Positions 35,866-45,695 of a stretch of DNA of 64,000 nt are shown here, piece by piece. Source of the stretch: Hyphomicrobiaceae bacterium. GTDB lineage: Bacteria > Pseudomonadota > Alphaproteobacteria > Rhizobiales > Xanthobacteraceae. The notes beneath the pieces were generated by a model that saw nothing but the letters and a program-made list of their open reading frames with translations, was not told the DNA's origin and did no database searches. The position numbers were made by a program, and so were the translations under genes. The DNA is taken from NCBI GenBank assembly GCA_021324465.1, contig JAJPJB010000015.1:1-64000 (forward strand). The letters run 5' to 3'. The first letter of the stretch is position 1; each line of letters begins with the position of its first letter.

Positions 35866-37581
35866 TTAATGCAATTCTTTGCGCAGGATCTTGCCGATAT
35901 TGCTCTTCGGCAATTGGTCGCGAAATTCGATAATATGCGGCACCTTGTAGCTGGCGAGACGTTTGCGCAGGAACACTGTGAGCTCGTCGGCGGTGAGCAC
36001 CGGATCACGCCTGACAACAAAAAGCTTCACCGCCTGGCCGGTTCGCGCATCGGGTACGCCGATGACGGCAGCCTCAAGTACGCCGGGACATTGGGTGGCA
36101 ATGTCCTCGACCTCGTTTGGGAAGACCTTGAAGCCCGAGACATTGATCATATCCTTCTTGCGGTCGAGCAGCCGCAAAAATCCCTGCGCGTCGAAGGCGC
36201 CGATATCGCCGGTGCGCAGCCAGCCGTCGGCGGTAAGCACAGTCTTGGTCTCGGCCGGCTGCTGCCAATAGCCCAGCATGACTTGCGGACCGCGCACCCA
36301 GACTTCGCCCTCCTCGCCTGTCGGCAGCACCGTTCCGGCGTCATCGCGAATGGTCACTTCGGTGGAGGGGACCGGCAGGCCGACGGTGCCGATTTTCGGC
36401 GCGCGGAACGGATTGATGCACACGACCGGCGAGGCTTCGGTCAGGCCATAACCTTCGACCAATTGGCTGCCGGTGATTTCGAACCAGTGCCGCGCCACTT
36501 CGCTCTGCACCGCGGCACCGCCGCCGACTGCGACGCGCAGCGCGCTGAAATCGAGCGCGCCGAAATCCGGCGCATTGACGAGCGCATTGAACAGCGTGTT
36601 GACGCCCGACATCCAGGTGATTTTGGCGACGCCCATCACGCGAATAAGCCGATGCAGATCGCGCGGGTCGGGAATGAGATAGTTCAGTCCGCCGAGCAGC
36701 GCGAAGGACAGCAAGTTCGCGGTGAGCGAAAAGATGTGATAGAGCGGCAACGGGGTAAGCACGCGGTGATACTCGATATCATCGCCCTCCCCGGTCCAGG
36801 CGCAGCACTGCAGCGTGTTGGCGATGAGATTGCGATGCGTGAGCATCGCGCCTTTCGGCACGCCGGTCGTGCCGCCCGTATACTGCAGCAGCGCCACATC
36901 CTCCCCGCGCGGCTGCGCGTCGCGATAGTTTGCGCTCGGCGCGCGCGCGCAGGCGTCCTGCAGCATGGTGAATTTTTCGAACTGCCAGGCCGGCACGGCA
37001 TGCCGGATATAGGAATTGGCAAAATTGAAAGCCCAGCGCTTGAGCATCGGCACGAAATCGCCGAGCCGCGCCACCACCACATGACGAATTTTCGTGGTGC
37101 CGATGACCTGCTCGAGCTTGTACGCGAAATTCTCCATAATGACGATGACGCTCGCCCCGGAATCGGCAAGCTGCTGCTGCAATTCGCGCGGCGTGTAGAG
37201 CGGATTGACATTGACGACGATGAGCCCCGCGCGCAGCGCGCCGAGAAACGTCACCGGATAAGCGAGCATGTTCGGCAGCATGATCGCCACACGGTCGCCA
37301 GCAACGCAACCAACTTCCTCGACCAGAAAGGCCGCGAAGTCGCGGCTGTCGCGTTCCCATTCGGCAAAACTCATCCGCGCGCTTAAGCATTCGAAAGCCG
37401 GACGCTCGGCATGCTGCCGGCATGCCTGGATCAGCATCGCGGATAGCGAAGGATAAGCGTCGGGATTGATCGTTTTCGGCACCCCCGCGGGATAGGACGC
37501 AAACCAGATCGCTTCCGCAGCCTCATTCTTGGCGACCTCGTTGCTAGCCTGTGCCGGCTCGCCTTGCGTCAGTAGCGTCAT
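35866..37581 (-). CDS. Acyl/aryl-CoA ligase (AMP-forming)
   Basis: A 571-residue ANL-superfamily enzyme. The P-loop-like A3 motif reads YTGGTTGVPKGAMLTH near residues 221-236; A5 GYGLTEASP, the A7 region TGDIGAFDAQGFL and A8 RKKDMINVSGFKVFPNEVE are intact, and the A10 Lys lies in LPKSNIGKILRKEL at the end. It resembles FadD long-chain ligases most, but the operon suggests an aromatic or side-chain carboxylic acid. Confidence 0.9.
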   Translation of the reverse strand: MTLLTQGEPAQASNEVAKNEAAEAIWFASYPAGVPKTINPDAYPSLSAMLIQACRQHAERPAFECLSARMSFAEWERDSRDFAAFLVEEVGCVAGDRVAIMLPNMLAYPVTFLGALRAGLIVVNVNPLYTPRELQQQLADSGASVIVIMENFAYKLEQVIGTTKIRHVVVARLGDFVPMLKRWAFNFANSYIRHAVPAWQFEKFTMLQDACARAPSANYRDAQPRGEDVALLQYTGGTTGVPKGAMLTHRNLIANTLQCCAWTGEGDDIEYHRVLTPLPLYHIFSLTANLLSFALLGGLNYLIPDPRDLHRLIRVMGVAKITWMSGVNTLFNALVNAPDFGALDFSALRVAVGGGAAVQSEVARHWFEITGSQLVEGYGLTEASPVVCINPFRAPKIGTVGLPVPSTEVTIRDDAGTVLPTGEEGEVWVRGPQVMLGYWQQPAETKTVLTADGWLRTGDIGAFDAQGFLRLLDRKKDMINVSGFKVFPNEVEDIATQCPGVLEAAVIGVPDARTGQAVKLFVVRRDPVLTADELTVFLRKRLASYKVPHIIEFRDQLPKSNIGKILRKELH

Positions 37582-37668
37582 GGCAAGCTCACGCGTTGTT
37601 CCTGGAGAATCAATCCTAGCATCGATCGGGTAAAACAGAAGTCACCGCCGCTCAGCCTCGGAACACGG

Positions 37669-38664
37669 CTATTTCACGCCGACATATCTTTCGAGTGTCA
37701 TCGGATTGCCTCTATGGGCGGGTTCCCGCGGCTCTACGCCCATAAAGCGGCTCGCCTCATTGAACCAGCAGGCCCGCGCCGGCAGCTGCCAACGGCGCTT
37801 GCCGGCGAGCGATGCGTCCCAACGCACCGGCTCGTCCTCGATGTCCATGCATTGATAATGCGTATTGAACAGTTCGATGCGATGGCCGTCAGGATCGCGC
37901 ATATAGACAAAAAGCGCCAGACCTGGCCCGTGCCGTCCGGGGCCAAATTCAACATTCTCGGCAAAGCCCATGTTCGAGGCGAGATCACAGACGTAAAAGA
38001 AGTGATAGGATTCCGGAATGCTGAACGCCGCGTGGTGCAGTCGCGGGCCAGCGCCTGGCGCGAAGACGATATCGTGGGGATTGCCTTTGCGCTGCAAAAA
38101 GACGAATAGCGGTTCGTCGCTACCGTCAGGCGCGATATATTCGGACAGGCGGAACCCCAACCCCGTGTAGAAATCCAACTGGCGCTGCACGTCGGGCACC
38201 AGCAGTTGAAAGTGGTCGATGCGCTGCGGCACTGCGCCGCGATGGCGCTCGAAGCTTGTGATCAGGCGCGGCTTGGTCGTCATGGTCGCGCAAAATTCGA
38301 GCGGCGCGCCGGACGGATCGCTCACATGCAGCGTCCTGCCCTGGTAGGGGCGCTCGACCCATTGCGCCGGCAGGCCGGCCTTTTCGAAATAGAATTTGGC
38401 CTTTTCCAAATCTTCCTCGGTGAAGCAGCGCATGCCGACGCGCTCGGCTTGCGGCGCGCTGCCGCGCTTGAGTACCAAGCTGTGGTGGCAGGCCTCGGCG
38501 ACGCCGCGCAGATAGATTGTATCGCGGTCTTCGTCGCTGACGATCAAGCCGATCAGATCGACATAGAAGGCACGGCTCTTGGCGAGATCGGTCACCGTGA
38601 TCACGCAATGACTGGCGCGGGTGATGTTGAACGGCGGGTTGTAATTGGGCTTTGGAATGCTCAC
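37669..38664 (-). CDS. Extradiol ring-cleavage dioxygenase (VOC family)
   Basis: A 331-residue two-module vicinal-oxygen-chelate protein. The Fe ligands are His in QRIDHFQLLVPDV (near residue 154), His in RLHHAAFSIPES (near 213) and Glu in GHRIELFNTHYQ (near 266), the H-H-E set of catechol 2,3- and homoprotocatechuate 2,3-dioxygenases. It is first in the leftward operon and divergent from ubiD across about 125 bases. It probably cleaves a catechol produced by one of the nearby decarboxylases. Confidence 0.88.
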   Translation of the reverse strand: MSIPKPNYNPPFNITRASHCVITVTDLAKSRAFYVDLIGLIVSDEDRDTIYLRGVAEACHHSLVLKRGSAPQAERVGMRCFTEEDLEKAKFYFEKAGLPAQWVERPYQGRTLHVSDPSGAPLEFCATMTTKPRLITSFERHRGAVPQRIDHFQLLVPDVQRQLDFYTGLGFRLSEYIAPDGSDEPLFVFLQRKGNPHDIVFAPGAGPRLHHAAFSIPESYHFFYVCDLASNMGFAENVEFGPGRHGPGLALFVYMRDPDGHRIELFNTHYQCMDIEDEPVRWDASLAGKRRWQLPARACWFNEASRFMGVEPREPAHRGNPMTLERYVGVK

Positions 38665-38790
38665 GGCATGCTCCGGACGCGTGATGTGATCTGACGCCCT
38701 TCAGCTTGACACGCCTCGGACCACCATTCATCATTTTTGTTGCATTTCAATGCCTTCGCGACATTGGCTTCAACAGCTGCGGGGATGCAC

Positions 38791-40239
38791 ATGCCGGCCG
38801 CGACGCAAGTGCAAAACTATCGTGGTCTGCGCGGCTGGCTGGACACGGTCGACGGCCTTGGCGAGCTTAAGCGCGTCTCTGGCGCCCATTGGGACGTCGA
38901 GATGGGCGCGATCACCCACATGCTCACCGAAAAAAGCCGCGGCACCGCGCCGGCAATTTTGTTCGATGACGTGCCGGGCTATGCCAAAGGCTTCCGCACT
39001 CTTTACGGACAACTCTCTTCGATCAAGCGCATCGCGCTGACGCTCGGCCTGCCGCTCGAATATCGGCGCAAGGTCGACATCGTGCGGCGGTATCACGAGC
39101 GCATGCAGGATCTGCGGCCGCTGTCGCCACGCTTTGTCAATGACGGCCCGATCTTCGAGAACGTGCTCGAAGGCGATGCTATCGACGTCTTGAAGTTTCC
39201 GGTGCCGCGCCATCATGAGCAGGACAAGGCGCGCTTCATCGGCACCGCCTGTTGTGTCGTTACCAAGGATCCGGATTCCGGCTGGTTCAATCTCGGCGCC
39301 TATCGCAGCCAAGTCTATGACGGCAAGACCGTCGGCTGCCAGATCACGGAAGGCAAGCATGGCCGCATTCACCGCGACAAATATTTTGCGCGCGGCGAGC
39401 CGATGAAGGTCGTGATCCTGTGCGGCCAGGATCCGCTCCTCTTCATGCTGTCGTCGAGCCCGCTGCCTGAGGTGAGCGAATATGACATTGCCGGCGGCTT
39501 GCGCGGCGAGCCGATCGATGTGGTGCGCGGGCCGTTTACCGGATTTCCGATTCCGGCTGATTGCGAGATCGCGATCGAAGGCGAGACGGTACCCGGTCAG
39601 ACTAAGCCGGAAGGACCGTTCGGCGAATGGATGGGCTATTACTCCGATGACACCCAGGAGCGGCCTTACGTCAATGTCAAAACCATCCTTTACCGCAATG
39701 ACCCGATCCTAACCTGCGCGCCGCAGCACAAGCCGGTCGACGAAACCGGACTGCTCAAGGGCATTGCCGGTGCGGCACAGATTTGGCGGGCGCTGGAGGC
39801 CTGTGGCATTCCCGACGTGCTCGGCGTGTGGAACCACGAAGCGGGTCCGGCGACGCGCTTCACCACGATCCAGATCCGGCAGCGCTATCCAGGCCATGCG
39901 CGCCAGGCCTTGCATGTCGCCTGCGCCTGCCAGGGCGGCGCCTATGCCGGCAAGTGGACCGTGGTAGTCGACGACGACATCGACGCCGGCGACCTCGACC
40001 AGGTGTTGTGGGCGATGTCCACGCGGTTCGACCCCAAGGTGGACATCGATCTGGTCCAGAAGGCCTGGGCCTCAAAACGCGACCCGCTTTATCTGCCCGG
40101 CAATTTCAACAATCGCATCCTGATCGATGCGTGCATTCCCTACGACATGAAGCTGAAAAACACCTTCCCGCCCGTCGTCGATGTCAGCGCGAATCTACGC
40201 GCTCAGCTGCAGGCGAAATTCCCGAAATTGTTTCATTGA
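38791..40239 (+). CDS. UbiD family decarboxylase
   Basis: A 482-residue protein starting MPAATQVQNYRGLRGWLDTV; ATG 38785 and TTG 38737 are alternatives. UbiD features are the KFPVPRHHEQDKARFIGTAC segment and the catalytic-Glu region PEGPFGEWMGYYSDD near residues 271-285. UbiD enzymes use prenylated FMN made by UbiX to (de)carboxylate aromatic or unsaturated acids; no ubiX is in the window, so the cofactor must come from elsewhere. It is divergent from the extradiol dioxygenase operon. Confidence 0.9.
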   Translation: MPAATQVQNYRGLRGWLDTVDGLGELKRVSGAHWDVEMGAITHMLTEKSRGTAPAILFDDVPGYAKGFRTLYGQLSSIKRIALTLGLPLEYRRKVDIVRRYHERMQDLRPLSPRFVNDGPIFENVLEGDAIDVLKFPVPRHHEQDKARFIGTACCVVTKDPDSGWFNLGAYRSQVYDGKTVGCQITEGKHGRIHRDKYFARGEPMKVVILCGQDPLLFMLSSSPLPEVSEYDIAGGLRGEPIDVVRGPFTGFPIPADCEIAIEGETVPGQTKPEGPFGEWMGYYSDDTQERPYVNVKTILYRNDPILTCAPQHKPVDETGLLKGIAGAAQIWRALEACGIPDVLGVWNHEAGPATRFTTIQIRQRYPGHARQALHVACACQGGAYAGKWTVVVDDDIDAGDLDQVLWAMSTRFDPKVDIDLVQKAWASKRDPLYLPGNFNNRILIDACIPYDMKLKNTFPPVVDVSANLRAQLQAKFPKLFH

Positions 40240-40247
40240 AGATGTAA

Positions 40248-40280
40248 GGTGGGTTCAGCAAAGCTGAACCCACCAATTTT
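40248..40280 (+). terminator. Intrinsic terminator after ubiD-like gene
   Basis: An 11-bp stem, GGTGGGTTCAG-CAAAG-CTGAACCCACC (40248-40274), followed by AATTTT. It starts 8 bases after the stop and separates it from the convergent LTXXQ gene. Confidence 0.85.
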
Positions 40281-40324
40281 GTGCGACGCGTTACGCCTTC
40301 GGCTAACGGTTGCTGCGATCTCAT

Positions 40325-41887
40325 TCACTGGTTCGACGCGAACAGCTGCCGGCCCATGCCGTTGAAGCGTGCCTTCTGATCGTCGCTGAGCGAATTGTAG
40401 AAGTCCGCCAATGCCGGCTGCATGGTCTTCACGCCTTGCAGCATGGCATTGAGCCGCTGGCCGACGGCTGCGAGCCGCTCGGGCGGCGTCGCCGGAACTT
40501 CGCTTGGACACGCCGCCTTGATCATGTCGGCGGCTTGTGACGCAGCCGACTGCAGCGCATCAAGCTTCGCGCGCTGCGCATCGTCCGGTCTGACGACACG
40601 ATCGATCTGATCGGTCGGCCAAGGCTTGATGCCGGCACTGCATTGCGCCTGCAGATTGAAGACAGCCTGCTGCCGGCGCGGCGCGTTGGACGCAGGCGGC
40701 GTGATATTGTTGAAACGCGCCTTCTGCTCGTCGGACAGCGAGTCATAGAATTTTTCGAGCGGCGGACTGACGATATTCACGGCATCGACCAAGCCCTGCA
40801 GACGCTGTTGCATTTCCGCAAGCCGCGCCGTCGGCGTGAACGAGACCTGCGTCGGGCAGTTCGATTTGACTTCATTGCTGGCCTGGACCAGCGCATCGGC
40901 AAAGGCGTCGAGCAAGGCGGTCTGCTGCTGGTCTGGCTGGACGGCAGCCTGGATTTGCTCGACCGGCCAGCCGGTGACCTCGGCGGCTTCGTCGCTGCAG
41001 CTTTGCGCGACGGCCTGCGCGAGCCGTGTCATGCGCGCTGGCGCACTTGGCCCCTGCACATAGTCTTCGTAGTCGTAGGGCGAGAAGACCGCCGTGTAGA
41101 TGTCGCCGTAGCCATAGGCCCAAAACGGGTCGATCTCGTAATAATAATCGGGCCACAGCGCGTAATAGAAGACATCGCCATAGGCATAGGGCCAGAACAG
41201 CGGGCCGATCCAGCCAAAGTGATGCCAGGGATGCCAGCCGTGGCGCCAAAACGGCCGGAAGGCTTCGTTGTCGGCAAACCGTCGACGATGCTCTGCAAAG
41301 GCTTTCGGATCGGCACGGAACGCCGCGTGGTGAGCCGGCGGCAGGTTATGAGCGTTTGCCAGCGCATGCGCGGTATTCTCCAATGAATGCGCCGACGGCG
41401 TCAGATGGGTCTGGTTGCCGTGGAGTTGATGGACGTTGGCGTGGCTGACATGGGCCTGATTGACGAGGGCGTGGTTCGTGTTGCCATGATTGACATGCGC
41501 AAACCGTGCTGCTGCGCCGTCATGCGCGTGAAACGAGGGTCCGGTCGCGTGTCCTGCGTGATATCCTGCGTGGCTGGCAAAGTGCGGCGCGGCATGAGCG
41601 TGCGCGGCGCCGAAATGCGGTGCAGCATGCGCGGTGAAATGCGGTCCGCCGCCACCGCCGAAATGCGGTGCGCCTCCGCCACCGGGATGTCCTCCGCCAC
41701 CCGGATGTCCGCCGCCACCGCCACCCGGATGTCCGCCGCCTCCGCCACCTGGCTTTGCCGCCAGCGCCGAGCCAGCAGCAGCCAGGCAGAGCATCAGCGC
41801 GATTGCGGCCGCGCTTGTCGTCACTTTCCAGCAAGAAAGCCGAGATGAATTGCTGTTAATGTTACAATGGCTGATACGCGTGCGCAT
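40325..41887 (-). CDS. Exported His/Gly-rich protein with two Spy/LTXXQ-like domains
   Basis: A 520-residue protein from ATG 41887, preceded by GGAGGG. Order: signal peptide (to about 44), GGGGHPGG repeats (45-80), His/Ala-rich region (80-215), a very aromatic block with FWRHGWHPWHHFGW and DYYYEIDPFWAYGYGD (220-285), then two homologous helical domains (about 300-400 and 405-520). Each helical domain has two Cys and ends FYxSLSDxQKARFN, the LTXXQ motif of Spy/CpxP envelope-stress chaperones. The His content suggests metal binding. It diverges from the RND pump genes. Confidence 0.82.
   Translation of the reverse strand: MRTRISHCNINSNSSRLSCWKVTTSAAAIALMLCLAAAGSALAAKPGGGGGGHPGGGGGGHPGGGGHPGGGGAPHFGGGGGPHFTAHAAPHFGAAHAHAAPHFASHAGYHAGHATGPSFHAHDGAAARFAHVNHGNTNHALVNQAHVSHANVHQLHGNQTHLTPSAHSLENTAHALANAHNLPPAHHAAFRADPKAFAEHRRRFADNEAFRPFWRHGWHPWHHFGWIGPLFWPYAYGDVFYYALWPDYYYEIDPFWAYGYGDIYTAVFSPYDYEDYVQGPSAPARMTRLAQAVAQSCSDEAAEVTGWPVEQIQAAVQPDQQQTALLDAFADALVQASNEVKSNCPTQVSFTPTARLAEMQQRLQGLVDAVNIVSPPLEKFYDSLSDEQKARFNNITPPASNAPRRQQAVFNLQAQCSAGIKPWPTDQIDRVVRPDDAQRAKLDALQSAASQAADMIKAACPSEVPATPPERLAAVGQRLNAMLQGVKTMQPALADFYNSLSDDQKARFNGMGRQLFASNQ
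41645..41755. repeat. Low-complexity GGGGHPGG-coding repeat
   Basis: Imperfect repeats of the pattern CCGCCACCGGGATGTC. They encode the N-terminal Gly-Gly-His-Pro repeats of the LTXXQ protein and are prone to slippage. Confidence 0.75.
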
Positions 41888-42409
41888 TGGAGTACCCTCC
41901 ACATCCAGCAAACGCCAAACGCCGCATCGCCCTGCGCGTTCCACGACCTTCGAGACTGTGATGCTGCAACGCAATCCGAAAATGAAGATCGGCCGTGCGT
42001 AGCGATCTGAATCATGCGATTGGAGCTGTGTTGTGATTGCCCGCGTCAAGGGCGGTGTTCTGTGGCAGCGTTGTAATGAATTCCGTTTCCGTCGCGCTCT
42101 CCCATGTGAACGAGATCTGCGCTGCAAGCCCGCCGGCTGCTCGCGCGGCGCCGAGCGAGAGTTGGCTTCAGTCCGGCGGCGCTCGGTTGATCTTCACCGA
42201 AGCGTCGGGCATGCTCGGCGCGTGATCGCCGGGGGGCCGAGATCAACGGATGCGAGCACAGTGTGAAGGCGCCGGCGCGGTTGCGCCGCCGGCGAAACTC
42301 CAGCTTGTGCGCCGCTCTGCGTCTGGTCGTTCGTCGCTTGGGGGCTTGAAGCAGCGGGTCGGGGGCCGCACGAGCCTTGACCCAAGCTGGTGTGCAGCGG
42401 GGTTGTCGG
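41888..42409. other. Divergent intergenic region
   Basis: 522 bases between the LTXXQ gene and the efflux outer-membrane gene with no convincing reading frame. It holds the GGAGGG ribosome-binding site of the leftward gene, a GC-rich hairpin at 42270-42294 and presumably both promoters. No operator or insertion sequence was recognised. Confidence 0.6.
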
Positions 42410-44026
42410 GTGCGACGCAGCAGAGCTTGCCCGCGCGCGTATGTCGCTCTTGCGCTCTTTCTGTCCATGGTGGAGCTGGCAAGCTGCACCATCGGCCCGA
42501 ATTATGTGCGCGAGCCGGCGCCGGTGCCGACCGAGTACAGGGAGCACAAGGGCTGGAAGATCGCCAATCCGAGCGACGATGTCGCCCGCGGCGACTGGTG
42601 GAAGGTCTATAAGGACCGCGGCCTCAACGCGCTCCTGCCCCAGGTCGAAATTTCCAATCAGACGGTCGCCGCTTCAGCTGCGGCTTATGAAGAGGCGCGC
42701 GCCGTCATTCGAGAAGCGCAGGCGGCCCTCTTTCCGACGGCGACGGCCGCCTATACTGCGACGCGCACGCGGACCGGGCCGCTCGCAGCCGGAGGCGGTA
42801 GCGGCGCGAGCACCACGTTCGCGACGCCCTCGCGCGGCGCAGTCTATTCCACGCTCTACACCGCGCCGCTCAATGGCACCTGGGACCTCGACGTCTGGGG
42901 CAGAATCCGGCGGCAGATCGAGAGCAATACAGCGGCGGCGCAGGCCAGCGCTGCCGATCTCGACAATGCGAAGCTGTCGGCACAAGCCGCACTTGCCACC
43001 GCCTATTTCAATCTCCGTGCGGCTGATTCGCTGATCGATCTGCTCACCCGCACGGTCGCCGAATACAAACGCAACTACAATGTTGTAAACAACCAATTCA
43101 AAGCCGGCTATGCGGTGACCGCCGGCGACGTGGCGACTGCTGACGCCCAGATCGCGACCACTCAAGCGCAGCTCATCAATACGCATGTGCAGCGCGCACA
43201 GTTCGAGCACGCCATCGCGGTCTTGATCGGCAGGCCGCCCGCCGAGCTGGGCATTGCACCGCGCAACCTCGCCGGCGGCATCCCGAAAATCCCGGTCACC
43301 CTTCCCTCGTCACTGCTTGAGCGGCGTCCGGACATCGCCGCAGCGGAACGGACGATGCAACAGCAGAATGCGCTCATCGGCGCCGCCGAAGCGGCATGGT
43401 TCCCTGATGTCTCGCTATCCGCGATGCTGGAATTTCTCGGCCCGATTCCGCTGCCGTTCAGCGCGGCGCGTTCAATCGGCTCCATCGGCGCCAACGCCAC
43501 ACAAACCTTGTTCAATGGCGGCCTGACCGCGGCGCAGGTCGATGCCGCGCGCGCGGCATACTGGCAAAGCGTCGCGAGCTATCGCCAGACCGTGCTCACC
43601 GCGTTTCAACAGGTCGAGGACCAGCTCGCGGCGATCCATTATCTCACGCAGCAGCTCGCCCAGGAGCGCCGCGCCGTGGCCGATCAGCGCAAAGCGGTGG
43701 ATGTATTTTTGAATCAGTTTCGGGCCGGCACAGTGGCGTTCACGACGGTCGTCGTCGCGGAAGTGCAGTTGCTCGCCGACGAGGAAGCCGAGTTGGCCGT
43801 TCGTCAGAACTTGTTCCTTGCCAGCGTCAGCCTGATCGAGGCGCTTGGCGGCGGCTGGGACAGCCTGTTGCTGCCGACTCCGCTGCAATTGCAGAAGGGC
43901 TTCGCATTGCTGCCGCAATACGAATCGCAGCCCTCGCCGACCGGACCGATCCCCACCGACGTGCTGGTGCCGCCGCCTTTGGGTCCCCCGCCGGGAGCCC
44001 AGGCGGGGCAGCCAGGGTCAAACTAG
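42410..44026 (+). CDS. RND efflux outer-membrane factor (OprM/NodT lipoprotein)
   Basis: A 538-residue TolC-like channel. GTG 42410 is chosen because it directly gives a lipoprotein signal with lipobox ELASC near residue 26. Two OEP repeats follow, with TAPLNGTWDLDVWGRIRR and LLERRPDIAAAERTMQQQN as typical NodT-family segments. It forms the outer-membrane exit duct for the adaptor and pumps encoded downstream, 241 bases away; that gap shows no feature beyond a GAATATTC palindrome near 44188. Confidence 0.9.
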   Translation: MRRSRACPRAYVALALFLSMVELASCTIGPNYVREPAPVPTEYREHKGWKIANPSDDVARGDWWKVYKDRGLNALLPQVEISNQTVAASAAAYEEARAVIREAQAALFPTATAAYTATRTRTGPLAAGGGSGASTTFATPSRGAVYSTLYTAPLNGTWDLDVWGRIRRQIESNTAAAQASAADLDNAKLSAQAALATAYFNLRAADSLIDLLTRTVAEYKRNYNVVNNQFKAGYAVTAGDVATADAQIATTQAQLINTHVQRAQFEHAIAVLIGRPPAELGIAPRNLAGGIPKIPVTLPSSLLERRPDIAAAERTMQQQNALIGAAEAAWFPDVSLSAMLEFLGPIPLPFSAARSIGSIGANATQTLFNGGLTAAQVDAARAAYWQSVASYRQTVLTAFQQVEDQLAAIHYLTQQLAQERRAVADQRKAVDVFLNQFRAGTVAFTTVVVAEVQLLADEEAELAVRQNLFLASVSLIEALGGGWDSLLLPTPLQLQKGFALLPQYESQPSPTGPIPTDVLVPPPLGPPPGAQAGQPGSN

Positions 44027-44267
44027 CGCCCAGATTTGGCGCCCTCTCGGCGCGCCGAACCAGGCGCGAAGCCATGCCATCCATGAACCAAACCTTTGAT
44101 TTGGCATACTATTTGAGCGGGCGCCGGCGATCATCAATGGTCCTGCGGCGCGATTCGCAGCGCCGTGCGCGCGAACGCATTAGCGAATATTCATTAGGCT
44201 GGCCGTGTCAGCGCCCTCTATAAATCGCATATCCAAGCTGCGCATAACCCGATCGTAAACGCCGATC

Positions 44268-45650
44268 ATGGACGAGCGAACGCGCAAGACTGACAGCGAT
44301 TTGGCGCCAAATTTACGCCGAACGGCGCCTGGGCCGCGGACCGCGCCCGAGCCGCAGACCAAGGCGCGACCGCGCTGGCGAGTGCGGCTCGTCCTCGCTA
44401 TCGCGGTGCTGCTGCTCGCGGTGGCGGGCTATCAGGCTGCGCTGTGGGTGAAAACCGGTTCAGCGCCCGCGCGACGTTCGCCGCAAGGCGCGCCGCAGAC
44501 CGTGGGCGCCGGAACTGCGACGCTGGGCAATATCCGCGTCATCGCCAATGCGCTCGGCACCGTGACACCGCTCGCGACGGTCACCGTGCAATCACAGATC
44601 AGCGGCTATTTGACGGAAGTCGGGTTCACCGAAGGGCAAATGGTGCAGAAGGGCGATTTTCTGGCGCAGATCGATCAACGGCCCTATGAAATATTGAAGC
44701 AGCAATACGAGGGCCAGCTGGCGCATGATCAAGGCTTGCTCGCGCAAGCGCAAATGGACCTCGCCCGCTATCAAAAACTCGCCGAACAGAACTCCATCGC
44801 CAAGCAACAGGCCGAGGATCAGGCCTTCATCGTGCAGCAATACCAGGGCCTGGTGAAACAGGACCAGGGCCTGGTCAATGCACAGGCGTTGAACATCGCC
44901 TATTGCCACATCGTCTCGCCGGTCACCGGCCGCGTCGGGCTCCGGCTGGTCGATCCCGGCAACTATGTGCAGACCACGAGCACGACCGGGCTCGCTGTCA
45001 TCACCCAGCTGCAGCCGATCACCGTGATCTTCACGCTTCCGGAAGACGAACTGCCGCAGATCATGCCGCAATTGAATGCCGGCGCGAAGCTTACGGTCAC
45101 CGCCTATGACCGCGCCAATCTGCACGAGCTCGCCACCGGTCAGGTCTCGGCGGTCGACAATCAGATTGACACCACGACCGGCACAGTGAAAGTGCGGGCG
45201 CAATTTGCCAACGCCGACAACGCGCTGTTCCCCAACCAATTCGTCAACGTGCGCCTTCTTGAGAAGACGCTGGAAAACGTCACTACGGTACCGACCGCGG
45301 CGATTCTGCGCGGCTCGCCCGGCGCCTATGTCTATGTGGTCAATGCCGACAGTACCGTTTCGGCGCGGCCGATTGTGACCGGCGCGGTTGACGGCAACAT
45401 TACCCAGGTCACTTCAGGGCTGAGCCCGGGCGAGCGTGTCGTCATCGACGGCACCGATCGGCTGCGCGACGGCCTGCATGTCATCGTCGCGACCGATCAG
45501 GCGGTGACGCCAAATGGCGCGCGGGTTACGCCTTCGGGCTCAGGTCAGGACCGCGGCAGTGCCGCCGGCCGCAACAGCGAGCGCGGCGCCGACGGCGAGC
45601 AAGATTCCGGGCGGACGCAGACTCCTCCGGCAAGCGGCGGCAGCCGATGA
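44268..45650 (+). CDS. RND periplasmic adaptor (MdtA-like)
   Basis: A 460-residue membrane-fusion protein. One N-terminal membrane helix lies near residues 39-57, then the barrel-sandwich lipoyl halves (VQSQISGYLTEVGFTEGQMV and SPVTGRVGLRLVDPGNYV), an alpha hairpin (about 140-200) and the beta-barrel domain. The Gly/Ser/Arg-rich C-terminus is unstructured. It links the inner-membrane pumps to the outer-membrane factor. The first pump gene starts 45 bases later. Confidence 0.92.
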   Translation: MDERTRKTDSDLAPNLRRTAPGPRTAPEPQTKARPRWRVRLVLAIAVLLLAVAGYQAALWVKTGSAPARRSPQGAPQTVGAGTATLGNIRVIANALGTVTPLATVTVQSQISGYLTEVGFTEGQMVQKGDFLAQIDQRPYEILKQQYEGQLAHDQGLLAQAQMDLARYQKLAEQNSIAKQQAEDQAFIVQQYQGLVKQDQGLVNAQALNIAYCHIVSPVTGRVGLRLVDPGNYVQTTSTTGLAVITQLQPITVIFTLPEDELPQIMPQLNAGAKLTVTAYDRANLHELATGQVSAVDNQIDTTTGTVKVRAQFANADNALFPNQFVNVRLLEKTLENVTTVPTAAILRGSPGAYVYVVNADSTVSARPIVTGAVDGNITQVTSGLSPGERVVIDGTDRLRDGLHVIVATDQAVTPNGARVTPSGSGQDRGSAAGRNSERGADGEQDSGRTQTPPASGGSR

Positions 45651-45695
45651 CACACCTCGCCGGCATTGTTTGCCGGCGCAGCGGTGAACTCTGCG

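Noticed and set aside
41645..41755. Repeat array resembling CRISPR or VNTR
   Set aside because: The repeats are imperfect, in frame, and encode Gly-Gly-His-Pro units of an exported protein; there are no spacers.
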